A model generated the notes under the pieces. The model was not told where the DNA came from, ran no database searches, and was given only the letters and a program-made list of their open reading frames with translations. This document shows, in pieces, positions 48,402 to 56,218 of a DNA stretch of 64,000 bases. The stretch comes from Pontivivens sp032464575 (GTDB taxonomy: Bacteria > Pseudomonadota > Alphaproteobacteria > Rhodobacterales > Rhodobacteraceae). A program made the position numbers and the translations under genes. The stretch is from positions 124,001 to 188,000 of the forward strand of contig JAWDKM010000005.1 in assembly GCA_032464575.1 (NCBI GenBank), read 5' to 3'. Position 1 is the first letter of the stretch. The number at the start of each line of letters is the position of its first letter.

Positions 48402-49622
48402 TCATTCGATGTAGATTGCCCTGAAATCGTTGACGTTGGTCAGCGTCGGCCCCGTGACGACCTGCGCGCCCAGCGCCTCGAAGAAGCCGTGGCCGTCATA
48501 GTCGCGCAGCGCGCGGGCAAGGTCGCTGCGGTCGGTCTCCGGCCCGATCACGGCACCCGCGACCTCCGCCGCGCCGTCGACGCCGTCCGTGTCGGCGGCG
48601 AGGGCGTGAATGCCGGGCGCACCATCCAGCGCCTCCATCAGGCCCATCAGGAACTCCACATTGCGCCCGCCCCGGCCAGGCGCGCCCTTCGGCAGCGTGA
48701 CCGTGGTTTCCCCACCCGACAGGAGCACGCAAGGCGGCTCTATCGGCAGGCCGTGGGCCTTCACCGACAGGGCGATCCCGGCCATGGCCCGGCCGACCTC
48801 CCGTGCCTCGCCCTCGATCGCGTCGCCGAGGATCAGGCAGGGCACCGGGGCCACCGCCTCCGCCGCGCGCAGGCTCATCAGCGGCGTGGCGATCATGCTC
48901 AGCTCGGCGCCGGGCAGCGCGTCCGGCGTCTCGTTGGCCGGATCGGCGAGGGCATGGCCGACGCTCTCCGGCAGCTCGAGGCGGTAGCGCGCCACGATCT
49001 CCCGCGCGTCCGCCAGCGTCGTCACATCCGCGACCGTGGGGCCGGAGGCGATATCCGCCGGATCGTCGCCCGGCACGTCGGAGATCACGAGCGTCAGCAC
49101 CCGCGCCGGAGCCGCCGCCGCCGCGAGCCGCCCGCCCTTCACCGCGGAGACATGCTTCCTCACGCAGTTCATCTCGTCGATCGACGCGCCGGAGGCGAGC
49201 AGCGCGCGGTTCAGCGCCTGCTTGTCGGCGAGGCTCACGCCCGGCGCGCCGAGCGACAGCAGCGAGGAGCCGCCGCCGGAGATCAGCGCCACCATCAGGT
49301 CGCCCGCGCCGAGGCCCGTGGCGAGATCGAGAATGCGCCGGGCGGCATCCTCTCCGGCTGCGTCGGGAACGGGGTGCGCGGCCTCGACGATCTCGATGCC
49401 CTCGCAGGGGACCGCATGACCGTATCGCGTGACGATCAAGCCCTCGCAGGGACCCCAGACCGCCTCGAGCGCCGCGCCCATGGCCGCCGAGGCCTTGCCC
49501 GCGCCGACCACGACGACCCGGCCCTCGGGCTTCGGCGGCAGATGCCCGGCGAGGACCTTCGCGGGCAGGGCCGCCTCCACCGCCGCGGCGAAGATGTCGC
49601 GCAGCAGTTGCTCCGGTTTCAC
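48402..49622 (-). CDS. Glycerate 2-kinase (GckA/MOFRL type)
   Basis: A 406-residue ATP-dependent kinase making 2-phosphoglycerate from D-glycerate. The N-terminal DUF4147 domain contains VVVVGAGKASAAMG (about residues 36-49) and LISGGGSSLLSLGAPGVSLA (about 113-132). The C-terminal MOFRL domain carries LLSGGETTVTLPKG and GRGGRNVEF, with ALAADTDGVDG near 345. Its ATG overlaps the soxG stop (ATGA), tying glycerate phosphorylation to sarcosine breakdown in one operon. Confidence 0.95.
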   Translation of the reverse strand: MKPEQLLRDIFAAAVEAALPAKVLAGHLPPKPEGRVVVVGAGKASAAMGAALEAVWGPCEGLIVTRYGHAVPCEGIEIVEAAHPVPDAAGEDAARRILDLATGLGAGDLMVALISGGGSSLLSLGAPGVSLADKQALNRALLASGASIDEMNCVRKHVSAVKGGRLAAAAAPARVLTLVISDVPGDDPADIASGPTVADVTTLADAREIVARYRLELPESVGHALADPANETPDALPGAELSMIATPLMSLRAAEAVAPVPCLILGDAIEGEAREVGRAMAGIALSVKAHGLPIEPPCVLLSGGETTVTLPKGAPGRGGRNVEFLMGLMEALDGAPGIHALAADTDGVDGAAEVAGAVIGPETDRSDLARALRDYDGHGFFEALGAQVVTGPTLTNVNDFRAIYIE

Positions 49623-50065
49623 AGCGCGGCCTGCGCGGTGACGGAGCGCATCGCGGTGGCCATCTCATGATGCAGATGCCGGGCGAAGGAGCGCATGACG
49701 AAGACCCTGACCCCACCCTCGATCCCGACAACCAGCGCCATCAGATGTGCGACCTCGCTGCGCTGCGCCGTGCCGGGGGCGATGGTGGCAGGGTCGAGCG
49801 GGCAAAGGCGGGCCAGCACATCCTCCCATCCTGTGCCCGTCAGGTCGAGCGCCGCCCAGCCGTCGGACTGATCCGTGACCCGGCCCTCGGGACGGTCGCC
49901 GAAGACGAACCAGTGCGCATGATCGGCGCGGATTGCTTCGGTCGTGGGGGCAGCGTCGCTGGCGACCGACCACATCCGCTCGATAGGATACTCGTCGAGG
50001 CTGAGACCGCCGGCGGTCAGCGGCAGCTCGCAGGCAGCGAAGGGGGAGGTCGCGGTGAGGGTCAC
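49619..50065 (-). CDS. soxG: Sarcosine oxidase gamma subunit family protein
   Basis: A 148-residue protein that I assign to SoxG on sequence and position. It starts (GTG at 50065) with TLTATSPFAACELPLTAGGLSLDEYP, resembling the SoxG N-terminus. The C-terminal part (WAALDLTGTGWEDVLARLCPLD, RSFARHLHHEMATAM) matches the GcvT-like fold end of the family. It is shorter than the roughly 180-200 residues usual for SoxG. A GGAGGG site precedes the GTG. It is separated from soxA by about 230 bases with a strong hairpin, unlike the tight spacing elsewhere in the operon. Confidence 0.85.
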   Translation of the reverse strand: MTLTATSPFAACELPLTAGGLSLDEYPIERMWSVASDAAPTTEAIRADHAHWFVFGDRPEGRVTDQSDGWAALDLTGTGWEDVLARLCPLDPATIAPGTAQRSEVAHLMALVVGIEGGVRVFVMRSFARHLHHEMATAMRSVTAQAAL

Positions 50066-50109
50066 AGGCGGAGCCCTCCGTCACCCAGCGGCCGTCCCCG
50101 CCGAACGGA

Positions 50110-50149
50110 GGGCGTCGCCCGCCCCGGGGGGGCGGTGCGGGCGACGCCC
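50110..50149. repeat. Strong GC hairpin between soxA and soxG
   Basis: GGGCGTCGCCCGC (50110-50122) pairs perfectly with GCGGGCGACGCCC (50137-50149), followed by CCCGGCGGTGCCGCCGGG. The second part recurs near 5841. It could attenuate read-through or protect the upstream soxBDA message. Confidence 0.65.
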
Positions 50150-50296
50150 GGCGGTGCCGCCGGGCGGACCATCTGTTTTACTTGGCGTGCCTCAATATCC
50201 CCTGCCGCCCATGTGAAAGAGGCCCCGCATCGCGTAAAGCCCACCCAGGCTAGGGCGCTGCCCTCCGCACGCGTCATCGTGGTTTTTCTGGTAACG

Positions 50297-53173
50297 TCAC
50301 GCACGCATCCGCTCCCCGTCCGGGTCGAAGAAGACCGGATCGCAGATCTCGCACGTCACGTCCGCTTCGCGCAACAGGTCCACGGCCCGGATCCGCTCGC
50401 CATGCCGCGCGCGACCGTTCACGAGGAAGCCCAGCGCCAGCGGCCCCAGCGTCGGCGAGATGCAGGCCGAGGTGATGTAGCCCTGATCCGTGCCCGTCCC
50501 CGGCACAGCCCCTGCCGCGAAGAGATGCGCCCCGGCAAGGAGGCGCCCGTCGCCGACCGCGCGCAGACCCACCAGTTGCTGGCGTTCGGGCCCGATCAGT
50601 CCGGGCCGTGCCGCCAGCGCCTTGCCGATGCAGTCCTTCGACGGGTTGATCATGCGGCCCATGCCGAGGTCCTCCGCCGTCACCCGGCCGTGAATCTCGG
50701 AATGGGTGAGGTAGCCCTTCTCGATGCGCAGGATGTTCAGCGCCTCCATCCCGTAGAGCCCGCCGCCGCGCGCCTCCGCCTTCTCCGCCAGCAGCCGGGC
50801 GAGCGCGTCACCGTAGCGGGCGGGTACGGCGACCTCGTAGGCCTGCTCGCCGGAGAAGGAGATGCGGAAGAGGCGGCCCGGTACGCCCGCCACCGTGGTC
50901 TCGACACAGGCCATGAAGGGGAGCGCCTCGGTCGAGACATCCGCCTCCACCACCTCCGCCAAGAGGTCGCGCGCCTGCGGTCCGGCGACGGCGAACTGCG
51001 CCCATTGATCTGTTACAGAAATCACCGGCACATCTGAATCCTGTAACAGAACCTGCGCGCAGAACTCGATGTGGGACATTACCTCCCCGGCCGCCGCAGT
51101 GGTCGTTGTGATAACGTAGTGCTCCGGCCCCAGCCGCGCGCAGGTGCCGTCGTCCATCACGTGCCCGTCCTCGCGCAGCATCAGGCCGTAGCGCACCCGG
51201 CCCTCCTTCAGCGTGGACATCTTGCCGGTGTAGATCAGGTCGAGCAGCGCCTGCGCCCCCGGTCCCTGCATGTCGATCTTGCCGAGCGTGGTGACGTCGC
51301 AGATGCCAACGGCATTGCGCACGTAGCCGACCTCGCGATCGGCGGCGGTTTTCCAGTCCTCACCGCCCTGCGGATAGTAGGCGGCGCGGTGCCAGAGCCC
51401 GGCTTCGAGAAAAGCCGCCCCTCTTTCTAGGGACAGGTCATGCGAGGGGGTAAGGCGGTGCGGCGCGAACTGATCCTCCCGCGCGCGGCCGGCCATCGCG
51501 GCGATGGGCACGGGCGTGTAGGGCGGGCGGAAGGTCGTGGTACCGACCTGCGGGATCTCGCGTCCCGAAAGCTCGGCGAGCACCGCGAGGCCGCCGACAT
51601 TCGAGAGTTTGCCCTGGTCGGTCGCCATGCCGAGCGTGGTGTAGCGCTTCATGTGCTCGACGGAGGTGAAGGCCTCGCGATGCGCGAGTGCGACGTCCTT
51701 CACGGTAACGTCGTTCTGCAGGTCGAGCCAGGCGCGGCCCTTCGCCTCCACATGCCAGAAGGGGGTGACGCGGGTGGGGCCGTCCTCGGCCTCCGGCACC
51801 TCGCCGCCGCCCCCGGCCTCGGCCCCGGTGCGCAGGGCCGCCGCTGTGGAGAAATCGCCGTTCGCCGCCCCGATGGCCGTGAGGCCCGGCACGGCATTCT
51901 CCGCGGGCACGAAGGCCGCGATGTCCTCGCGCCAGACCGGGCGGCCGTTCATGTGGCAGGTCAGGTGCACCGAGGGGTTCCAGCCGCCGGAGACCGCGAG
52001 GCAGTCGCAGGCGATCCGCTCGGTCCGGCTTCCATGGCGCACCTCGAAGCCCTTCAGACCCCAGTGGCCGCTGGTGGAGATCACCTCGCCGTGGATCACG
52101 CGGGCCTGCACGTCGGGCGCGGCGCCCTCGCGGGTGTCGATGAGGGCCCCGACCTCGATACCCGCCGTCTCCAGATCCCGGACCGTGCGCCAGCCGTCGT
52201 CGTTGTTGGTGAAGACCGCGATCCGCTTGCCCGGCGCGACGCCATAGCGATGGAGGTAGGCACGGACGGCGCTCGCCTGCATCACGCCGGGGCGGTCGTT
52301 GCCGGGAAAGGCGATGAGGCGCTCATGCGCCCCGCCCGCCAGCACCGCGCGCCGCGCCGCGATGCGCCAGAAGGTGCCGCGGGGGCAATGCTCCGGCAGC
52401 GTGCCGAGATGCTCGGCGACCCGCTGATAGGCCCCATAGGTGCCGCCATCATAGGCGCCGGTGACGGTGGTGCGGGTCATGAGCGTCACGTTCGGCAGCG
52501 CGGCCAGCTCCGCCGCCACCCCGGCGGCCCAGTCGGCGCCGCTCGTGCCGGCGATCTCGAAGCTTTCGGCATCGAGCCGCCCGCCGGGCCGCACGTCCTC
52601 GTCGGCGAGGATCACCCGGTCGCCCCGCCGCCCCGCGGTGAGCGCGGCCATCAGGCCCGCCGGTCCCGCGCCGATGACCAGCAGGTCGCAATGGGCGAAG
52701 GCCTTGTCATGGGCCTCCGGCACCTCCCCCGACAGCGCGCCGAGCCCGGCGGCGCGGCGGATCACGGGCTCGTAGACCTTCTCCCAGAAGCTCTTGGGCC
52801 ACATGAAGGTCTTGTAGTAGAAGCCCGCGCCCAGGAACGGCGCGAGCCGGTCGTTCACCCCCATCAGGTCGAAGGCGAGCGACGGCCAGCGGTTCTGCGA
52901 CACGGCGTCGAGCCCATCGAAGATCTCCTGCGTGGTGGCCCGCACGTTGGGCCGGTCGCCGATGGTGAAGAGCGCGTTGGGCTCCTCCGACCCCGCCGTT
53001 ACCACGCCGCGCGGCCGATGATACTTGAAGGACCGGCCCATCAGCCGCACGCCCCCCGCAAGCAGGGCGGAGGCCAGCGTGTCGCCCTTCATGCCTGGAT
53101 GCCCGCGGCCATCCACGGTGAAGCGCACGGAGCGCGACCGGTCGATCCGGTTGCCGTGGGAGGGAAGCCTCAT
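50297..53173 (-). CDS. soxA: Sarcosine oxidase alpha subunit
   Basis: The 958-residue large subunit of heterotetrameric sarcosine oxidase, which oxidises sarcosine to glycine and transfers the methyl carbon to tetrahydrofolate. The N-terminus has the RGVVTAGSEEPNAL motif. A dinucleotide-binding domain begins LLVIGAGPAGLMAA near residue 150 and the NAD-side sequence follows. The C-terminal third (from about 590) is an aminomethyltransferase GcvT-like domain (GICDVTTLGKIDMQGPGAQA, VAGPQARDLLAEV, FSGEQAYEVAVP). Its start overlaps the soxD end by 4 bases. Confidence 0.97.
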   Translation of the reverse strand: MRLPSHGNRIDRSRSVRFTVDGRGHPGMKGDTLASALLAGGVRLMGRSFKYHRPRGVVTAGSEEPNALFTIGDRPNVRATTQEIFDGLDAVSQNRWPSLAFDLMGVNDRLAPFLGAGFYYKTFMWPKSFWEKVYEPVIRRAAGLGALSGEVPEAHDKAFAHCDLLVIGAGPAGLMAALTAGRRGDRVILADEDVRPGGRLDAESFEIAGTSGADWAAGVAAELAALPNVTLMTRTTVTGAYDGGTYGAYQRVAEHLGTLPEHCPRGTFWRIAARRAVLAGGAHERLIAFPGNDRPGVMQASAVRAYLHRYGVAPGKRIAVFTNNDDGWRTVRDLETAGIEVGALIDTREGAAPDVQARVIHGEVISTSGHWGLKGFEVRHGSRTERIACDCLAVSGGWNPSVHLTCHMNGRPVWREDIAAFVPAENAVPGLTAIGAANGDFSTAAALRTGAEAGGGGEVPEAEDGPTRVTPFWHVEAKGRAWLDLQNDVTVKDVALAHREAFTSVEHMKRYTTLGMATDQGKLSNVGGLAVLAELSGREIPQVGTTTFRPPYTPVPIAAMAGRAREDQFAPHRLTPSHDLSLERGAAFLEAGLWHRAAYYPQGGEDWKTAADREVGYVRNAVGICDVTTLGKIDMQGPGAQALLDLIYTGKMSTLKEGRVRYGLMLREDGHVMDDGTCARLGPEHYVITTTTAAAGEVMSHIEFCAQVLLQDSDVPVISVTDQWAQFAVAGPQARDLLAEVVEADVSTEALPFMACVETTVAGVPGRLFRISFSGEQAYEVAVPARYGDALARLLAEKAEARGGGLYGMEALNILRIEKGYLTHSEIHGRVTAEDLGMGRMINPSKDCIGKALAARPGLIGPERQQLVGLRAVGDGRLLAGAHLFAAGAVPGTGTDQGYITSACISPTLGPLALGFLVNGRARHGERIRAVDLLREADVTCEICDPVFFDPDGERMRA

Positions 53174-53418
53174 GCCCGCTCCACCTTCGAGATCTCATGG
53201 GTGCGCGTGTCCCGCTCGACCCGCAGCCATGCGCGGCAGCCGCCGGCGTGCTGCCAGAGCTCCGCATGGGGGCCCGCTGGGTTGTCGCGCAGGTGGACAT
53301 AGGCGTCCCACGCCTCGGCGGACGCGTCGGTCCCCGGCCGGTCGGCCAGACGCGCGTCCCCGAGATAGGAGAACTCCCGCATGTCGCGCGCGCCACAGAG
53401 GGGACAGGTGATCCTCAT
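53170..53418 (-). CDS. soxD: Sarcosine oxidase delta subunit
   Basis: An 82-residue zinc-binding subunit of the soxBDAG complex. It opens MRITCPLCGARDMREFSYLGDA, with the CPLCG ligands, and continues with YVHLRDNPAGPHAELWQHAGGCRAWL, where the His/Cys residues complete the site. The ATG at 53418 overlaps the stop of a 48-codon ORF (ATGA) and its own stop overlaps soxA. Confidence 0.95.
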   Translation of the reverse strand: MRITCPLCGARDMREFSYLGDARLADRPGTDASAEAWDAYVHLRDNPAGPHAELWQHAGGCRAWLRVERDTRTHEISKVERA

Positions 53419-53561
53419 TCCGCGGCCACGCTCTCTAGAGTGTAGACGGGCGGGAAGCGTCGAACGATCGGAACGAGCCCTGCCCCTGCAGCGACCTTGT
53501 GAGCCTCCAGCAAGAGCGCCGTGGCACGCCGACCCTCCCAATACTCGATCCGTTCAGCCAC
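53415..53561 (-). CDS. 48-residue ORF between soxB and soxD, hypothetical
   Basis: A GTG-initiated ORF (VAERIEYWEGRRATALLLEA and a further 28 residues ending LESVAAE). It fills most of the 184-base gap between soxB and soxD. Its TGA overlaps the soxD ATG as ATGA, the same coupling used by other genes of this operon. A GGGTGAGGT stretch precedes the GTG. A helical N-terminal half and a short basic VRRF segment are predicted. I do not recognise a family. Most soxB-soxD junctions I know are tight, so this insertion is unusual. Chance openness cannot be excluded. Confidence 0.45.
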   Translation of the reverse strand: MAERIEYWEGRRATALLLEAHKVAAGAGLVPIVRRFPPVYTLESVAAE

Positions 53562-53602
53562 ACCTCACCCTCATCTTTCCCGAAATACGCACGATCCCGA
53601 CC

Positions 53603-54853
53603 TCAATGCCGGTTGGGACGGGCGCCGGTCCCTTCCTCGTCCAAGAGATGCCCGGTGGCGAAGCGATCGATGCGGAACTTCGCGGCGACCTCGTGCGGCT
53701 CGCCCGTCGCGATCAGGTGGGCGAAGCACCAGCCCGACGCGGGCGTCGCCTTGAAGCCGCCATAGCACCAGCCGCCATTTAGGAAGAGCCCGTCCACCGG
53801 CGTGCGGTCGATAATCGGCGAGCCGTCCATGGTCATGTCCATGATCCCGCCCCAGCTGCGCAGCAGCTTCGCCTGGCCGATCATCGGGACCATGCTCATC
53901 CCGGCCTCCATCACATGCTCGACCATGGGCAGGTTTCCGCGGGCCGCGTAGGAGTTGTAGAAGTCGAGGTCGCCACCGAAGACCAGCCCGCCCTTGTCCG
54001 ACTGGCTGATGTAGAAATGGCCCATGCCGAAGGTGACGACGCCGGGGATGCAAGGCTTCAACCCTTCGGAGACGAAGGCCTGCAGCACGTGGCTCTCGAT
54101 CGGCAGGCGCAGGCCCGCCATCTCGCCGACCTGGCTGGTGCGCCCGGCGACCGCCATCCCGACCTTGCCGGCGGCGATGGAGCCGCGGGTGGTCTCCACC
54201 GCAGTCACGCGGCCGTCGGTGATCTGGAAGCCCGTGACCTCGCAGTTCTGGATGAGGTCCACGCCCATCCGGTCCGCCCCGCGGGCATAGCCCCAGGCGA
54301 CCGCGTCGTGCCGCGCCGTCCCGCCGCGCCGGTGCAACAGCCCGCCGCGGATCGGGAAGCGCTGGCTGTCGTGGTTGAGGAAGGGCGCGTAGTCCCGCAC
54401 GCCCTCCGCATCCAGCAGTTCCGCATCATCGCCCTGCAGGAGCATCTGGTTGCCGCGCCGGGCGAAGGCGTCCACCTGCCCGTCCGAATGGGCGAGGTTG
54501 AGCACGCTGCGCTGGCTCATCATGGTGTTGTAATTGAGCTCCTGCTCCATCCCCTCCCACAGCTTGAGGGAGTGGGAGTAGAACTCGGAGTTGCCGGGCA
54601 GCAGGTAGTTCGCGCGCACGATCGTCGTGTTCCGCGCGACATTGCCGCCGCCCAGATACCCCTTCTCCAGCACCGCCACGTTGGTGATGCCGTGGTTCTT
54701 CGCGAGGTAGTAGGCGGTGGTCAGCCCGTGCCCGCCGCCGCCGATGATGATGACGTCGTAGCGCGACTTCGGCTCCGGCGTGCGCCAGACGGGCCGCCAG
54801 CCTTTGTTGCCGGTCAGCCCCTCGCGAATGATCCTGAAGGCCGAATACCCCAT
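53603..54853 (-). CDS. soxB: Sarcosine oxidase beta subunit
   Basis: A 416-residue FAD subunit carrying the amine-oxidation site and, in the family, a covalently bound FMN. The N-terminal motif is YDVIIIGGGGHGLTTAYYLA (about residues 33-52). MSQRSVLNLAHSDGQVDAF, RRGGTARHDAVAWGYARGAD and GGWCYGGFKATPASGWCFAH are signature SoxB stretches. The length is exactly as expected. It is 63 bases downstream of the hydroxypyruvate isomerase gene on the same strand. Confidence 0.98.
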   Translation of the reverse strand: MGYSAFRIIREGLTGNKGWRPVWRTPEPKSRYDVIIIGGGGHGLTTAYYLAKNHGITNVAVLEKGYLGGGNVARNTTIVRANYLLPGNSEFYSHSLKLWEGMEQELNYNTMMSQRSVLNLAHSDGQVDAFARRGNQMLLQGDDAELLDAEGVRDYAPFLNHDSQRFPIRGGLLHRRGGTARHDAVAWGYARGADRMGVDLIQNCEVTGFQITDGRVTAVETTRGSIAAGKVGMAVAGRTSQVGEMAGLRLPIESHVLQAFVSEGLKPCIPGVVTFGMGHFYISQSDKGGLVFGGDLDFYNSYAARGNLPMVEHVMEAGMSMVPMIGQAKLLRSWGGIMDMTMDGSPIIDRTPVDGLFLNGGWCYGGFKATPASGWCFAHLIATGEPHEVAAKFRIDRFATGHLLDEEGTGARPNRH

Positions 54854-54916
54854 GGCGCCACCTGAGCTTGCGCGGCGGGCCGAGGCAAGGGCGCTTGCGA
54901 CGGCCCGGTGTCGTTT

Positions 54917-55666
54917 TCAGGGCATCGCCTGACGTGCTGCGTCGAGCCAGCCGAGCCCTGCCCCGGTCGCGCCCGCCGGGCGGTACTCGCAGCCCATGGC
55001 GAGGTCCGGCGTGGCGCGGGCCGCAGCCACGATCAGCGCGATCTCGTCCGGGCCGGGCTCGTTGCGGCCGGAGAAGCCCGCGACCTGCCAATGGGCGACC
55101 AGCGGCGCATGGCGCGCGATGCGGTCCGCGACCTCGCCGTGGATCCGGTGGCAATGGTAGAGGTCGAATTGCAGCCGCAGGTTCGGCAGATCCATTTCAG
55201 CCACCAGCGCCGCACCCACATCCATTTCGGCGAGGTGATAGCCCGGCATGTCCACCGGGTTGATCGGCTCGACGGTCAGCGTGAGATCGCCGAGCGCGTC
55301 AGCCGCGAAGGCCAGGTTCTCGCGATAGACCGCGTCATCGCCGCCGATCCCGGCCATGGCATGCAGCGTCCGGCAGCCCAGCGCCGCGGCATAGTCCGCC
55401 GCCCGTGCGACGCCCTCCCGGAACTCCGCCTCCCGCTCCGGCAGGGCGGCGAGGCCCCGCTCCCCGGCTTCCCAATCGCCCGGCGGCAGGTTGAAGAGCA
55501 CCTGTTCGAGCCCTTCCCCCTGCAACCGTGCCGCGATCTCCCGCGCGTCGAAGGCGTAGGGAAACAGGAACTCCACCGCCTCGAACCCCGCGGCCCGCGC
55601 CGCCGCGAACCGGTCGAGGAAGGGCAGCTCGTCGAACATCATCGAGAGATTGGCGGCGAGGCGCAT
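54917..55666 (-). CDS. hyi: Hydroxypyruvate isomerase family protein
   Basis: A 249-residue TIM-barrel enzyme of the xylose isomerase-like superfamily. It begins MRLAANLSMMFDELPFLDRF, as Hyi/OtnI proteins do. Metal-ligand and catalytic segments are visible: TVEPINPVDMPGYHLAE (about residues 131-147), LQFDLYHCHRIHGE (about 164-177) and a terminal GCEYRPAG. It interconverts hydroxypyruvate and tartronate semialdehyde, which suits its place beside sarcosine oxidase and a glycerate kinase. Confidence 0.92.
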   Translation of the reverse strand: MRLAANLSMMFDELPFLDRFAAARAAGFEAVEFLFPYAFDAREIAARLQGEGLEQVLFNLPPGDWEAGERGLAALPEREAEFREGVARAADYAAALGCRTLHAMAGIGGDDAVYRENLAFAADALGDLTLTVEPINPVDMPGYHLAEMDVGAALVAEMDLPNLRLQFDLYHCHRIHGEVADRIARHAPLVAHWQVAGFSGRNEPGPDEIALIVAAARATPDLAMGCEYRPAGATGAGLGWLDAARQAMP

Positions 55667-55730
55667 GGGCAGGTCTCCTTCGCCCGCGATCCTCGCCGCG
55701 GTCGCCGCCTCGTGTCGAGCCCCGCTTTCT

Positions 55731-55762
55731 TCTTGCCCGAAATATCCCCGCCGGAGGCGAAG
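55731..55762. repeat. CCGCC-GGAGGC repeat between marR and hyi
   Basis: TTGCCCGAAATATCCCCGCC followed by GGAGGCGAAGGCC is the reverse-orientation form of the repeat at 20111 and 62882. It lies between two genes on the same strand and could end the nitroreductase-marR transcript. Confidence 0.6.
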
Positions 55763-55765
55763 GCC

Positions 55766-56218
55766 TCAATCCCGCGCGGCGTCCAGCACCTCGCGCAGCC
55801 GGGTCAGCCCCGGCAGCAGGTCGTCGGCGAGCCCCGCGGGCAGGTGCGGCATGACCTCGGTCAGCTCCGGCCCGATCGCAGCGATCGCCTCCTCGCGAAA
55901 GCGCCGGCCGGCCTCGGTCAGGAAGACGCATTTCGCGCGCCCGTCCTCCGGGCTCGGCTCCAGCCGCACCAGATCGCGGGCGACGAGGCCCTTCAGCGTG
56001 AAGCTCATCGTCGTCTTCGGCACCTGGAAGGCGCGGGACAGGCGTAGCGGCGTCGGCCCCTCGCCCACCCGTACCAGGTGGTTCAGCACGCTGAAATGCA
56101 GCACCGTCAGCCCGTCGAGATGCCGCTCCAGCATCGCTCGGCTGAGCTGCTGGAGGATGCCGATCTCGTTGAAGAGACGGAACATCTTGGCGGCTTCGTC
56201 AGGTGCGGATCTTGGCAT
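55766..56218 (-). CDS. MarR family transcriptional regulator
   Basis: A 150-residue winged-helix repressor. It has a dimerisation helix (AAKMFRLFNEIGILQQLSRAML), recognition region LSRAFQVPKTTMSFTLKGLVARDLV (about residues 61-85), wing PEDGRAKCVFLTEAG and a C-terminal helical dimer arm. The ATG at 56218 lies inside the end of the nitroreductase gene (20-base overlap), so both come from the promoter at 57354-57400. That promoter has a perfect palindrome in its spacer, which predicts autoregulation. Confidence 0.93.
   Translation of the reverse strand: MPRSAPDEAAKMFRLFNEIGILQQLSRAMLERHLDGLTVLHFSVLNHLVRVGEGPTPLRLSRAFQVPKTTMSFTLKGLVARDLVRLEPSPEDGRAKCVFLTEAGRRFREEAIAAIGPELTEVMPHLPAGLADDLLPGLTRLREVLDAARD

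Noticed and set aside
50062..50304. An 80-codon minus-strand frame filling the soxA-soxG gap
   Set aside because: Most of it runs through the GC hairpin and dispersed palindrome, giving a Pro/Arg/Gly-rich translation; no family resemblance, although its stop touches the soxG start.
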